Position numbers and translations under genes: made by a program. The notes beneath the pieces are model-generated. The model ran no database searches, had not been told where the DNA came from, and was given only the letters and a program-made list of their open reading frames with translations. A DNA stretch of 64,000 nt. It comes from Clostridia bacterium. Lineage in GTDB: Bacteria; Bacillota; Clostridia; Oscillospirales; Acutalibacteraceae. The stretch spans positions 124,001-188,000 of the forward strand of contig JAFQSP010000014.1 of assembly GCA_017409475.1 (NCBI GenBank). The letters run 5' to 3'. How positions within the stretch are numbered: position 1 is the first letter of the stretch; the number at the start of each line of letters is the position of its first letter. Positions 8,380 to 17,000 of the stretch are shown piece by piece.

Positions 8380-9084
8380 ATGAAAGTTGCTAAAATAATC
8401 AGTCGCATCCTTGCGATAGGTTGTGGTATAGCAGCCCTCGTAATGTTCTTCTGCCCGATTTTCAAAATCGTTGGCACAGAAGGTACATTCGAGATATCAG
8501 GTTTTCAGCTTGCCTTTGGCATGAACGCTACCTCTTGGGGTGGTAACACTGTTAACCTCGACGTTTCTGCCTACTACACCTTTGCTTTACTGACAGTTGC
8601 TTTTTCTGCAATAATGGCTTGCTTCTCTTTCAAAAAAGAGGGCTACATGGGTTCGGCTTTCTGGTCGAGTCTTATTTCAGCAGTTCTTGTGCTTCTGTTC
8701 AGGTTCAATACTCCGGCTTCGTATGTTGACTACCGTCCTATCACCGGTTCAACAGCAGCTACCCGCGAGTATTTGATTTTCTTCGACCTCTTATTCGTAT
8801 TGGTATTAGCGTCGGTTGTTCTCTTTGCCGTAGCGATTCTTATCGCCGACTATGTCTCCGTACTCGCATCAAATGGCGAAAAGAAGACAATCTTCAAACG
8901 CATCATTACCTTCTTCCGCGAATACAAGAGCGAAATTAAGAAAATCACTTGGCCCGGTATGAGCACCGTAACAAAGAACACAATCGTTGTTCTCGTAATG
9001 TGCGTTATCGTAGGAATTCTTATCTTCTTACTCGATACCGGTCTCGTATGGATTCTTGATTCAATCTTAAAGCTCAAGTCCTGA
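8380..9084 (+). CDS. secE: SecE with extended N-terminal multi-pass membrane domain
   Basis: Preprotein translocase subunit SecE, 234 residues against about 60-75 for most Firmicute SecE. The last ~65 residues are canonical: amphipathic FFREYKSEIKKITWPGM then one transmembrane helix (IVVLVMCVIVGILIFLLDTGLVWIL). The first ~165 residues are an extra domain with about four hydrophobic segments (residues ~8-30, 64-82, 92-108, 132-158). Start ATG 8380 has TTAGGAGGG; no alternative start with a ribosome site lies directly before the SecE part, so the two parts appear fused in one frame. Position between rpmG and nusG is canonical. The role of the extra domain is unknown. Confidence 0.92.
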   Translation: MKVAKIISRILAIGCGIAALVMFFCPIFKIVGTEGTFEISGFQLAFGMNATSWGGNTVNLDVSAYYTFALLTVAFSAIMACFSFKKEGYMGSAFWSSLISAVLVLLFRFNTPASYVDYRPITGSTAATREYLIFFDLLFVLVLASVVLFAVAILIADYVSVLASNGEKKTIFKRIITFFREYKSEIKKITWPGMSTVTKNTIVVLVMCVIVGILIFLLDTGLVWILDSILKLKS

Positions 9085-9124
9085 TTTTTCCTAGTAACAA
9101 CTTAATTTATTAGGAGGTATTATC

Positions 9125-9643
9125 ATGGCAGAAGCAAAATGGTATGTAGTCCATACCTATTCGGGCTATGAGAACAAGGTAGCGCAAAACCTTGCAACCC
9201 TCGTAGAAAACCGAAATATGCAGGACGTCATCTTTGACATAAAGGTACCGACAGAGCTCGTTACCGAAATCAAAGAGGACAAAACGCACGAATATGAACG
9301 TAAGGTATTCCCCGGATACGTACTTATTAAAATGATCGTCACCGACGATTCATGGTTTGTAGTACGAAACATTCGCGGAGTAACCGGCTTTGTCGGTCCT
9401 TCGTCCAGTCCCGTGCCCCTTAACGACGACGAGGTTGCCGCTCTCGGAATCGAGAAGCGCGTTATCGAGGTCGGCTATGCCGTTGGAGACAATGTCAGCA
9501 TTGTCGACGGCCCGCTCGAAGGCTTTGAAGGTATCGTTGAGGAACTTGACCCGAGCAAAAACTATGTTAGGGTTAAAATTTCTATGTTCGGCCGCGAAAC
9601 TCCGGTTGAACTCGAGCTCGATCAGGTCGAGCCGTTAGACTGA
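9125..9643 (+). CDS. nusG: Transcription termination/antitermination factor NusG
   Basis: A 172-residue NusG that binds RNA polymerase and affects pausing and termination. The NGN domain starts KWYVVHTYSGYENKV and includes KVFPGYVLIKM and RGVTGFVG. The C-terminal KOW domain includes VGDNVSIVDGPLEGFEGIV. Strong ribosome site TTAGGAGG before ATG 9125. Canonical position after secE. Confidence 0.97.
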   Translation: MAEAKWYVVHTYSGYENKVAQNLATLVENRNMQDVIFDIKVPTELVTEIKEDKTHEYERKVFPGYVLIKMIVTDDSWFVVRNIRGVTGFVGPSSSPVPLNDDEVAALGIEKRVIEVGYAVGDNVSIVDGPLEGFEGIVEELDPSKNYVRVKISMFGRETPVELELDQVEPLD

Positions 9644-9694
9644 TTAAAATCAGTTTAATAACCTTACTGTTATGCGGATATTTCCGCCTGACAA

Positions 9695-9750
9695 GTGGGA
9701 GGGCAGCAACGCATTTTATTGCGAAAAACAGAGCTGTACCGCCATACCAC
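9695..9750 (+). promoter_or_regulatory. L1-type ribosomal protein leader before rplK
   Basis: GTGGGAGGGCAGC at 9695 and the partner ATACCAC at 9744-9750 reproduce the L1-binding helix of 23S rRNA (GTGGGAG ... ATACCAC) around a stem-loop. Known L1 autoregulation sites lie in this nusG-rplK gap. Identification is from pattern memory, not a covariance search. Confidence 0.7.
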
Positions 9751-9772
9751 ACTATTTCGGAGGTGTACAACA

Positions 9773-10198
9773 ATGGCTCAAAAGGTTGTTGGTTTTATCA
9801 AACTTCAAATTCCGGCAGGAAAGGCCACTCCGGCTCCCCCTGTTGGTCCCGCGCTTGGACAGCACGGTGTTAACATCATGGCGTTCACAAAGGAATTTAA
9901 CGAACGCACAAAGAACGATGTAGGACTCATCATCCCTGTCGTTATCACGGTTTATGCTGACCGTTCATTCTCGTTCATTACAAAGACTCCGCCTGCAGCA
10001 GTCCTCATCAAGAAGGCTTGCGGCATCGAAAGCGGCTCCGGCGTACCGAACAAGACAAAGGTAGCAAAAATCACCAGCGAGCAGGTAAGAAAAATTGCAG
10101 AGACAAAAATGCCCGACCTCAATGCCGCTACCATCGAGACTGCCATGAGCATGATCGCCGGTACTGCAAGAAGCATGGGTATCGAAGTCGTAGACTGA
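9773..10198 (+). CDS. rplK: 50S ribosomal protein L11
   Basis: A 141-residue L11, the usual length. N-terminal [20 protein letters not shown] and C-terminal rRNA-binding [10 protein letters not shown] motifs are intact. ATG 9773 is preceded by TTCGGAGGTGTA. It forms the L11-L1 pair with rplA. Confidence 0.98.
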   Translation: MAQKVVGFIKLQIPAGKATPAPPVGPALGQHGVNIMAFTKEFNERTKNDVGLIIPVVITVYADRSFSFITKTPPAAVLIKKACGIESGSGVPNKTKVAKITSEQVRKIAETKMPDLNAATIETAMSMIAGTARSMGIEVVD

Positions 10199-10229
10199 TA
10201 ATTATCTGCTCCCGGGCTTAGTTTCCCGG

Positions 10230-10256
10230 GTGGGAGGAAAATTCCGATTTAACCAC
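10230..10256 (+). promoter_or_regulatory. Second L1-type operator before rplA
   Basis: GTGGGAGGAAAATTCCG then ATTTAACCAC: GTGG pairs with CCAC, GGAA with TTCC. This again mimics the 23S rRNA L1 site, directly in front of rplA itself. A CCCGGG/CCCGGG hairpin (10211-10230) sits just upstream. Confidence 0.7.
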
Positions 10257-10279
10257 TCTATTGGGAGGTCACATTTAAA

Positions 10280-10975
10280 ATGAAACATGGAAAAAAATAT
10301 ACAGACAGCGTAAAGCTCGTTGAAAAGACAAGACTTTACGATGTTAGCGAGGCTATGGATCTCGCAATCAAAACAAAAACTGCAAAATTCGACGAAACAG
10401 TCGAAGTGCACGTACGTTTGGGCGTTGACTCACGTCACGCTGACCAACAGGTTCGCGGCGCTGTAGTTCTCCCCAACGGTACAGGTAAGGACGTTCGCGT
10501 TCTCGTTATCGCTAAGGGCGACAACGTTGACAAGGCTCTTGCCGCCGGCGCTGATTATGCAGGCGCTGACGACTATGTAGCAAAGATTCAGAATGAAGGA
10601 TGGCTCGACTTTGACGTTGTAATCGCAACACCCGACATGATGGGCGTTGTAGGCCGTCTCGGTAAGGTACTCGGTCCCCGTGGACTTATGCCTACACCGA
10701 AGGCTGGTACCGTTACACCCGACGTTGCCAAGGCTGTTGAAGAAGCTAAGGCAGGTAAGATCGAGTACCGTCTTGACAAGACTAACATTATCCACTGCCC
10801 CATCGGCAAGGTTTCCTTCGGCGCAGACAAGCTCAAAGAGAACTTTGATACTCTTCTCAGCGCCATCATCAAGGCTAAGCCGGCTGCTGCAAAGGGTCAG
10901 TACGTTAAGTCTTGCGTTGTTGCTAACACAATGGGCCCCGGAATTAAGATCAATCCGGCAAAGCTCGAGGCATAA
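10280..10975 (+). CDS. rplA: 50S ribosomal protein L1
   Basis: A 231-residue L1, primary rRNA-binding protein of the L1 stalk and expected repressor of its own operon. Conserved segments include [38 protein letters not shown] and [17 protein letters not shown] 10280 follows TTGGGAGGTCAC. Full length. Confidence 0.98.
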   Translation: MKHGKKYTDSVKLVEKTRLYDVSEAMDLAIKTKTAKFDETVEVHVRLGVDSRHADQQVRGAVVLPNGTGKDVRVLVIAKGDNVDKALAAGADYAGADDYVAKIQNEGWLDFDVVIATPDMMGVVGRLGKVLGPRGLMPTPKAGTVTPDVAKAVEEAKAGKIEYRLDKTNIIHCPIGKVSFGADKLKENFDTLLSAIIKAKPAAAKGQYVKSCVVANTMGPGIKINPAKLEA

Positions 10976-11020
10976 TTTAAGGATTATTCGCTTAAATTAT
11001 CCCAAATTAGCAAAAAAATA

Positions 11021-11049
11021 TTGACATGCCAAATGGTATGTGATATTAT
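11021..11049 (+). promoter_or_regulatory. Internal promoter for rplJL
   Basis: TTGACA (11021-11026), 17-bp spacer, TATTAT (11044-11049). Lies between rplA and rplJ, upstream of the L10 leader. Confidence 0.8.
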
Positions 11050-11055
11050 AACCTA

Positions 11056-11217
11056 TGCTGTTCTTGACCTGAGACAGCAGGTGCCGTTCAATACGGTTTA
11101 ATGGACCAAAAGGTCCGCCTGCCGAGGAAAAGGGATTATTTCAAATTTAAAATTACGGTTACTTGCCGCTTAATTTGATTTGTAAATGCCTGTCCTCGTC
11201 GGGACAGGCATTTTTTT
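11056..11217 (+). ncRNA. L10 ribosomal protein leader with attenuator terminator
   Basis: A structured leader between the internal promoter and rplJ. It contains CCTGAGACAGCAGGTGCCG, a GGACCAAAAGGTCC hairpin and the pairing partner CGCCTGCCGAGG typical of L10 leaders. It ends in an attenuator (ATGCCTGTCC/GGGACAGGCAT plus seven T). L10-L12 binding is expected to control termination (established for this leader family). Confidence 0.8.
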
Positions 11218-11292
11218 ATCAAACACAAAACGGCGAGTTTTTTCTTTATTGTTAAAACTTGACCAAACGTGAACCACGGAGGTGAAACCAAA

Positions 11293-11808
11293 GTGCCAAG
11301 TGAAAAGATTTTAGAAGCAAAAAAACAGCAGGTTGCCGAGCTTAAAGAGCGTCTTGACGGTTCGGTTGCAGGTGTTCTCGTAAACTACAGCGGTATCAGC
11401 GTTGCCGACGATACAAAGCTCCGTAAAGAGCTTCGCGAAAACGGCGTTAAGTACTCAGTAGTTAAGAATACACTTCTTTCAATCGCTGTTGACGGTACTC
11501 CGCTCAGCGGACTCACCGAAACCCTCAGCGGAACAACCGCTATTGCTACCAGCGCTGACGATTACACATCAGCTGCTCGTATCCTCAGCAAATATGCTGA
11601 AACAAGCGAAACATTCAGCGTTAAGGGCGGCTTCCTTGACGGCGAAGTAATCGGCCTCGACAAAATCGAAGCTCTTGCTAAGCTCCCGTCCAGAGAGGTT
11701 CTCCTCGCTACTGTTTGCAACGTATTCAACGCTCCTATCGCTTCCTTTGCCCGTGTTGTACAGGCAATTGTTGATAAGAACGGCGAAGCAGCTCCCGCAG
11801 CTGAATAA
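11293..11808 (+). CDS. rplJ: 50S ribosomal protein L10
   Basis: A 171-residue L10, base of the L7/L12 stalk. Motifs: LVNYSGISVADDTKLRKELR and KVVKNT-like YSVVKNTLL. I place the start at GTG 11293 because GGAGGTG (11278-11284) ends 8 nt before it. A GTG at 11269 lies in frame but precedes this ribosome site and would add residues encoded by it. Confidence 0.97.
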   Translation: MPSEKILEAKKQQVAELKERLDGSVAGVLVNYSGISVADDTKLRKELRENGVKYSVVKNTLLSIAVDGTPLSGLTETLSGTTAIATSADDYTSAARILSKYAETSETFSVKGGFLDGEVIGLDKIEALAKLPSREVLLATVCNVFNAPIASFARVVQAIVDKNGEAAPAAE

Positions 11809-11874
11809 TCGCGGAACCTATTATTGTTAAAAAAATTAAAAAATTTATTAAATTTATTTTGGAGGTAAGTTAAA

Positions 11875-12252
11875 ATGGCATCTGAAAAGATTACTGCTAT
11901 TGTTGAAGAACTTAAGGTTCTTTCTGTACTTGAGCTTTCTGAGCTCGTAAAAGCTGTTGAAGAGGAATTTGGCGTTTCTGCCGCTGCTGCTGTTGCAGTT
12001 GCTGCTCCTGTTGCCGGTGGCGCTGCTGCCGCTGAAGAAAAGACTGATTTCGACGTAGTTCTCGCTGAGGTTGGTCCTAACAAGATGCAGGTTATCAAGG
12101 CTGTTAAGGACCTCGCTGGTCTCGGTCTTGCTGAAGCAAAGGCATTCGTTGACGCTGCTCCGAAGACACTCAAGGAAGCTGTTGCTAAGGACGAAGCTGA
12201 GTCAATGAAGGCTAAGCTTGAAGAAGTTGGCGCTAAGGTTGAACTTAAGTAA
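11875..12252 (+). CDS. rplL: 50S ribosomal protein L7/L12
   Basis: A 125-residue L7/L12. Order: N-terminal dimerisation domain, Ala/Val/Gly-rich hinge, and C-terminal factor-binding domain with KIQVIKAVK-type [33 protein letters not shown] precedes ATG 11875. A strong terminator follows directly, so rpoB and rpoC are not downstream here, unlike most bacteria. Confidence 0.98.
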   Translation: MASEKITAIVEELKVLSVLELSELVKAVEEEFGVSAAAAVAVAAPVAGGAAAAEEKTDFDVVLAEVGPNKMQVIKAVKDLAGLGLAEAKAFVDAAPKTLKEAVAKDEAESMKAKLEEVGAKVELK

Positions 12253-12288
12253 TTTTACTTAAACTCAATAACTTAAATCAACACAATG

Positions 12289-12324
12289 AATCCCGATGTA
12301 TGTTTCATACATCGGGATTTTTTT
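12289..12324 (+). terminator. Terminator of the ribosomal protein cluster
   Basis: Perfect 13-bp stem ATCCCGATGTATG/CATACATCGGGAT with a 3-nt loop and a T7 run. Confidence 0.95.
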
Positions 12325-12488
12325 ATGCTAACATAGACAAAGGGGGGGTTTCTTTGTTTAATTTTGTCAAATATTATTAACTTTTTTTGTCACTACCTCA
12401 AATCTTTTAATCTCTATTTAACTAAATGTTCACAAATTATATGCTAAAATCAGTGTGTTATTAAAATCTACTTATCTTGGGGGTAAAT

Positions 12489-14960
12489 ATGATTAAAAGA
12501 AGCTTGAGCTTTATTGTTTGCGTTATTATGACGCTTGCACTTGCCTTAACTACCATACCGATGGCTATTGCCGAGCCGGCGATAGAACCGGTAGCAGCTC
12601 CGAACGGATGGAGCACGCTTTTGAGCGTAAATTCGCCGTCAAAGGTGCTGACTGTAAACATTTATACAAATAAAAACGGAGAAATCGGATATACCGTTGA
12701 TGGAAATGACGGCAGAGTTATCGAGCTTTCAAGCTTGGGTATCACTACCGTCGACTGCGACATGACAAGCGGTCTCAAATTCAACGATGATCTCAAAATC
12801 GAGAAGGTCACCGACGAATACACTCTCGTCTCCGATAAAAAAGATAAGGTTTCCGACACCTGCAACGAGGCTATCTTCAGCTTCACAAAGGGCGGCAAAA
12901 AGCTGACTGTTACCTTCCGAGTATATGATAACGGCGCTGCACACCGCTATTCACTTGACGGCGAAGGTCAAATCTCTATAAAGGGCGAAAAAAGCGGATT
13001 TAATTTCAATGATGCGACCACAGTTACATATCAGCCGCTTAGCCTTAGCTATGAATCCCACTATACTCAAAGGGTGCTCGGCAACGAAACGGAAGAAATA
13101 AAAGCCCTCATGCCGGCGATGTTTGAAGTACCGGTCGCAAATAATAAATACTACGTTCTTGTCACCGAAAGCAACGTTTGGGGAGACGAGCCATACTGCG
13201 CCTCGAATTTACACAAACCTTCAAATTCAAACGAATTTTCGGTAATTTTCGGTCAAAAGCAGGATACCGACGTTACCATGACATACCCATTCAACACCCC
13301 GTGGCGACTTGCCGTTATCAGCAAGGATATTAACGAGGTTTCTATGTCCACCCTCGTCACCTCCCTTGCTCCCGAAAGCGAAACCGATGACACAAACTGG
13401 GTTACCACCGGACGTTCAAGCTGGTCGTGGTGGACCACAGGCGACCCGATTACCCCCGAGGAACAGCGCGACTACATTGATTATGCCGCCGAAAACGGCT
13501 ATGAATGGTACCTCGTTGACTATGGCTGGTATCTGTGGGAAAACTATGAGGAAAAACTCGCCGACCTTGCCAAATACGCAAAGGAAAAAGGCGTTAAGCT
13601 TTCACTCTGGTACGGTGTAAACAACTATTGTCACCCAACCTGTCCCGAAAATTCACTTGTCAGCTACGAAAAGATTGAACAGGAACTGAAATGGACAAAG
13701 AAAATCGGCTTTGACGCCGTTAAGGTTGACTTTATCGACTCGGACGCTCAGAAGGATATGCAGCTGATGAAAAAGGTTGCAGAAGTAGGCCTCGAAAATG
13801 AAATAGTCGTTGTTTTCCATGGTTGCCAGGCTCCAAGAGGCGAAATGCGTAAATATCCTAATGTCGTTTCATACGAAGGTATCTACGGCAAGGAAAATCA
13901 AAAATGGGTCTCGATACCTACCCAAGTAGTTATTAACCAAATTCTTATCCGTAACGCAGTAGGTCCCGCCGACTTTACCCCAAACGGCGTTAAGATTCAG
14001 GTACCGGGAGACAATTCGGTAGTATTCAGCGCCGCATTCGACCTCGCCACCATTGTAGTTTATCAGTCGGGCATCACCCACTATGCAAGCGCCCCCAGCG
14101 TATATCGCGGCAATCCGGCTCTCCCCTACCTCAATCTCATGCCGAGCAAATGGAACGATTCAAGAATAGTTGAGGCTAAAATCAACGAGTACGCTACTGT
14201 AGCCAGAAGAAACGGCGAAAGATGGTTTATCGGCTCGGTTACAGGCGTGGACCGCACTACAAATGCAAGCCTTTCCTTCCTCGGCGACGGCACATATAAT
14301 ATATATCTTTACATTGACGTCGAAAACGGTCTTGAAATAAAGGAATCCAAAGTAACTAATAAGGATAAAATTGCTCTTGAATTAAAAGCGAACGAAGGTT
14401 TTGCCGCAATTATAAGCAAGGAATCTCTCGATTTATCAACACCGTATGATAACCTCACCTTCTTTGAGGCTGAGGAATATCCCGCTGATAAACTATACTC
14501 CTCACTCAACCATTACGCCTCAAACAATATCGTTTATAATGTTTCCGGATTTGGCTCCGACCGTGGCGTAAAAATCCCCTACACTGCCAAAAAATCGGGT
14601 ACATACAAAATCACCCTTTACGCCGGCGGCTCTGCACAAATAAATGTTGACGTAAACGGTGAAACCGCCGACAGCTACGAAATAAAATGCAGTGACGATA
14701 TTATCCGCGAATACAGCTCAACAGTCGAATTAAAGCTCGGCGAAAACGAAATATTAATCTATGCCGAAGAAAATATGGAACTGTTTTATTTCGTTGACTT
14801 TGACAAGGTTTCGGTCGAAATGATTAGCAAGAGCGGGGTCAACTGGCTGCTCATTATCGCAATCGGCTCAACCGTTGCCGTTTTAGCCGTTGCAGCATTC
14901 GTTTTCATCAGAAGAAAAAATCACCCGTCACCGCAAATGAAGAAATCACTGAATAAGTAG
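12489..14960 (+). CDS. Secreted, membrane-anchored GH97 glycosidase
   Basis: An 823-residue family 97 glycoside hydrolase (alpha-glucosidase/alpha-galactosidase family). Signal peptide residues ~1-28; N-terminal beta-sandwich; (beta/alpha)8 barrel with SSWSWWTTGDPITPEEQRDY, EWYLVDYGWY and KLSLWYGVNN; a C-terminal carbohydrate-binding-like module beginning FFEAEEYPADK (~660); and a final TM helix (LLIIAIGSTVAVLAVAAFVF) with a basic tail. D414 in AVKVDFID aligns with the nucleophile of retaining GH97 members; E463 in VSYEGIYG fits the acid/base. That would favour a retaining alpha-galactosidase type, but it is inferred from memory of the family. Start ATG 12489 after a GGGGG ribosome site; a TTG at 12477 overlaps that site. 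The anchor suggests surface display. Confidence 0.88.
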   Translation: MIKRSLSFIVCVIMTLALALTTIPMAIAEPAIEPVAAPNGWSTLLSVNSPSKVLTVNIYTNKNGEIGYTVDGNDGRVIELSSLGITTVDCDMTSGLKFNDDLKIEKVTDEYTLVSDKKDKVSDTCNEAIFSFTKGGKKLTVTFRVYDNGAAHRYSLDGEGQISIKGEKSGFNFNDATTVTYQPLSLSYESHYTQRVLGNETEEIKALMPAMFEVPVANNKYYVLVTESNVWGDEPYCASNLHKPSNSNEFSVIFGQKQDTDVTMTYPFNTPWRLAVISKDINEVSMSTLVTSLAPESETDDTNWVTTGRSSWSWWTTGDPITPEEQRDYIDYAAENGYEWYLVDYGWYLWENYEEKLADLAKYAKEKGVKLSLWYGVNNYCHPTCPENSLVSYEKIEQELKWTKKIGFDAVKVDFIDSDAQKDMQLMKKVAEVGLENEIVVVFHGCQAPRGEMRKYPNVVSYEGIYGKENQKWVSIPTQVVINQILIRNAVGPADFTPNGVKIQVPGDNSVVFSAAFDLATIVVYQSGITHYASAPSVYRGNPALPYLNLMPSKWNDSRIVEAKINEYATVARRNGERWFIGSVTGVDRTTNASLSFLGDGTYNIYLYIDVENGLEIKESKVTNKDKIALELKANEGFAAIISKESLDLSTPYDNLTFFEAEEYPADKLYSSLNHYASNNIVYNVSGFGSDRGVKIPYTAKKSGTYKITLYAGGSAQINVDVNGETADSYEIKCSDDIIREYSSTVELKLGENEILIYAEENMELFYFVDFDKVSVEMISKSGVNWLLIIAIGSTVAVLAVAAFVFIRRKNHPSPQMKKSLNK

Positions 14961-14967
14961 CAATATT

Positions 14968-15009
14968 AAAAACAGCTTTTACCTCTTAATAGGTATGATA
15001 GCTGTTTTT
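14968..15009 (+). terminator. Terminator after the GH97 gene
   Basis: AAAAACAGCT/AGCTGTTTTT stem enclosing an inner ACCT/AGGT pairing, ending in a T run. A second short hairpin with T run (AGCGT/ACGCT, about 15052-15071) follows. Confidence 0.75.
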
Positions 15010-15083
15010 AAGTTTAGAAGTCTATAAGCAATCTGCAAAGGTGCAGTTCAGCGTTTGCAACACGCTTTTTTCAATAAAAACAT

Positions 15084-15112
15084 TTGACGAAACTAAAACA
15101 TAATACTATAAT
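15084..15112 (+). promoter_or_regulatory. Promoter of the alkaline phosphatase gene
   Basis: TTGACG (15084-15089), 17-bp spacer, TATAAT (15107-15112). I see no obvious Pho-box repeats next to it. Confidence 0.82.
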
Positions 15113-15161
15113 ATTGATAACTTAGACTTTAATTAAGTTTAACTTGTTGGAGGGTAAAAAA

Positions 15162-16925
15162 ATGAAAAAAATTATAGCTTTATTGCTTGCCTTAATGATG
15201 GCTTTATCCATCTGCACCTCATGTAGCGATTCAAATAAAACCGCCGATGTATCGTCAAAGGCTGACCCGTTTGTACCTCCTGTTTCATCACAGGTAATTG
15301 ACGAAAACCTTTATGAAAATGTGGTTGACGCTCTTAAGCAAACCGAATTGAAGCTCGACGGAACTCATGAGGTTTCGGAAGATTTGGTTATTGCAATCAA
15401 CAATGCCGAATACACCGAGCCGAAAAACTTTATTTACATGATTGGCGACGGAATGGGCTTCAACATCGTAGAAGCTACAAGAGCTAAGCACGAAGACAGC
15501 TTGTATCAAAAGAAGCTTGCCATCAATCAGCTCCCCGTTCAAAGCTCCCAGACCACCTATTCAGCCAACGCTCAGGTAACCGATTCGGCTGCCGGCGGTA
15601 CCGCTCTTTCAACAGGATTCAAGACCTCAAACCAGACGGTTGCTATGAATCACGACGATTCAGAAAGCTACAAAACACTCCTCGAGCTTGCCGCTGAAAA
15701 GGGCAAAAGCACAGGCGTAGTTGTAACCTCAAATGCCACCGATGCTACACCGGCTTCCTTCACCGCACACGTAGCCGATCGCTACTCACAGGAAGAAATT
15801 GCCGCTCAACAGCTTGAAAAGCTCACCGACGGCACCCTCGATATCGTACTCGGCGGCGGTAAAAAATATTATAACGCTGACGCAAACAAAGACGAGCTCG
15901 ACACCGCAAAGAATGCATCGGTTACATACACCGAAAGCTGGGAAGAAGCAGAAAATGCAAAGCTCCCCCTTGTCGGCCTTTTTGCCGAAGAAAACCTCGA
16001 TACCCACGACGAAAGCACTCCTTCGATCGCTCAAATGACCGACCTTGCGCTTGAGCTCCTTGACGATGATGAAAATGGGTTTTTCCTCATGGTCGAGGGC
16101 TCGCAAATTGACAAAAAGGCTCACAATAACGAATTCGACAACGAATTAAAGGAAATGTACGACTTTGACTGCGCAATTACTGTCGCAATGCGCTTTGTTG
16201 CGCTCAATCCCGATACTGTCCTCATCGTTACAGCTGACCACGAAACAGGCGGTCTCGAAATCCCTGCCGACGCTAATTCGAGCAATTTTGGCAGCGCATA
16301 CTACACCACCGGCAACCATACCTACAAGCCGGTTCCCGTTGCCGCAGTCGGTAAGGGTACAGACGCTCTCCTCGGTATTAACGAAAATATCGACCTGCCG
16401 AGATTTGTTGCAAAGCTGCTCGGCGAAGAAAACTTCGGTGAAGCAAGCCAGCTTACTACTATCAAGAGTGAATTCAGCGATAAGGATATTAAAGTGATTG
16501 CAGAAAATAATTCAACCATAAACAATCACACCCTCGTCGAAAAGACGAAGAACGGAGCGCTTGCCATTCACTATAACAACGCTCACAATACCCTCTCAAT
16601 TCCGACCGAATTGCTTAAAACCGAAGGCGAACTACCAAACGGTATGCGTGCGGTTCACATGTTAGTTAAAAACACCGATGAAAAAACCGTTTCGCTCCCC
16701 CATCTGGTTACAAAGGTTGCCTACGTGACCGAAACACTTGTTCCTCAGGTCGCTTACATTAGCGGTAACTCAACCATGAGGGTAACCTACATTCTTCCCG
16801 ACTGGGCTTGGAGCGAAAAAACAACCGAGTCAATCAAGGAGTTTACCCTTAAATACAGCGAGGGAGTAGAAATCAACCTCGAAATCAGCAATATTGTACT
16901 TGCGACAAGAGCCGATAATAAATAA
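15162..16925 (+). CDS. phoA: Alkaline phosphatase, lipoprotein
   Basis: A 587-residue PhoA-family phosphomonoesterase that frees phosphate outside the cell. The signal peptide ends in a lipobox with C21 (ICTSC), so it is membrane-tethered. YMIGDGMGFN binds metal, TDSAAGGTALSTG carries the catalytic Ser, and TADHETGGLE gives the last metal ligands. About 110 C-terminal residues beyond the catalytic domain form an extra beta-rich region of unknown role. Start ATG 15162 with GGAGGG 7 nt upstream. Monocistronic with its own promoter and terminator. Confidence 0.93.
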   Translation: MKKIIALLLALMMALSICTSCSDSNKTADVSSKADPFVPPVSSQVIDENLYENVVDALKQTELKLDGTHEVSEDLVIAINNAEYTEPKNFIYMIGDGMGFNIVEATRAKHEDSLYQKKLAINQLPVQSSQTTYSANAQVTDSAAGGTALSTGFKTSNQTVAMNHDDSESYKTLLELAAEKGKSTGVVVTSNATDATPASFTAHVADRYSQEEIAAQQLEKLTDGTLDIVLGGGKKYYNADANKDELDTAKNASVTYTESWEEAENAKLPLVGLFAEENLDTHDESTPSIAQMTDLALELLDDDENGFFLMVEGSQIDKKAHNNEFDNELKEMYDFDCAITVAMRFVALNPDTVLIVTADHETGGLEIPADANSSNFGSAYYTTGNHTYKPVPVAAVGKGTDALLGINENIDLPRFVAKLLGEENFGEASQLTTIKSEFSDKDIKVIAENNSTINNHTLVEKTKNGALAIHYNNAHNTLSIPTELLKTEGELPNGMRAVHMLVKNTDEKTVSLPHLVTKVAYVTETLVPQVAYISGNSTMRVTYILPDWAWSEKTTESIKEFTLKYSEGVEINLEISNIVLATRADNK

Positions 16926-16947
16926 TCGGTAACAAAGATAACAAACA

Positions 16948-16984
16948 AAAAAATCTCGCAGAGGATTAACTCTGCGAGATTTTT
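16948..16984. terminator. Bidirectional terminator between phoA and nagB
   Basis: AAATCTCGCAGAG/CTCTGCGAGATTTTT stem with A and T runs on both sides, serving the convergent phoA (+) and nagB (-) genes. Confidence 0.92.
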
Positions 16985-17000
16985 CAATTCTTAATTACAC

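Noticed and set aside
11562..12173. 203-codon open frame antisense to rplJ-rplL
   Set aside because: It is the shadow of Ala/Val-rich ribosomal codons, runs across two genes and a leader, and has no ribosome site.
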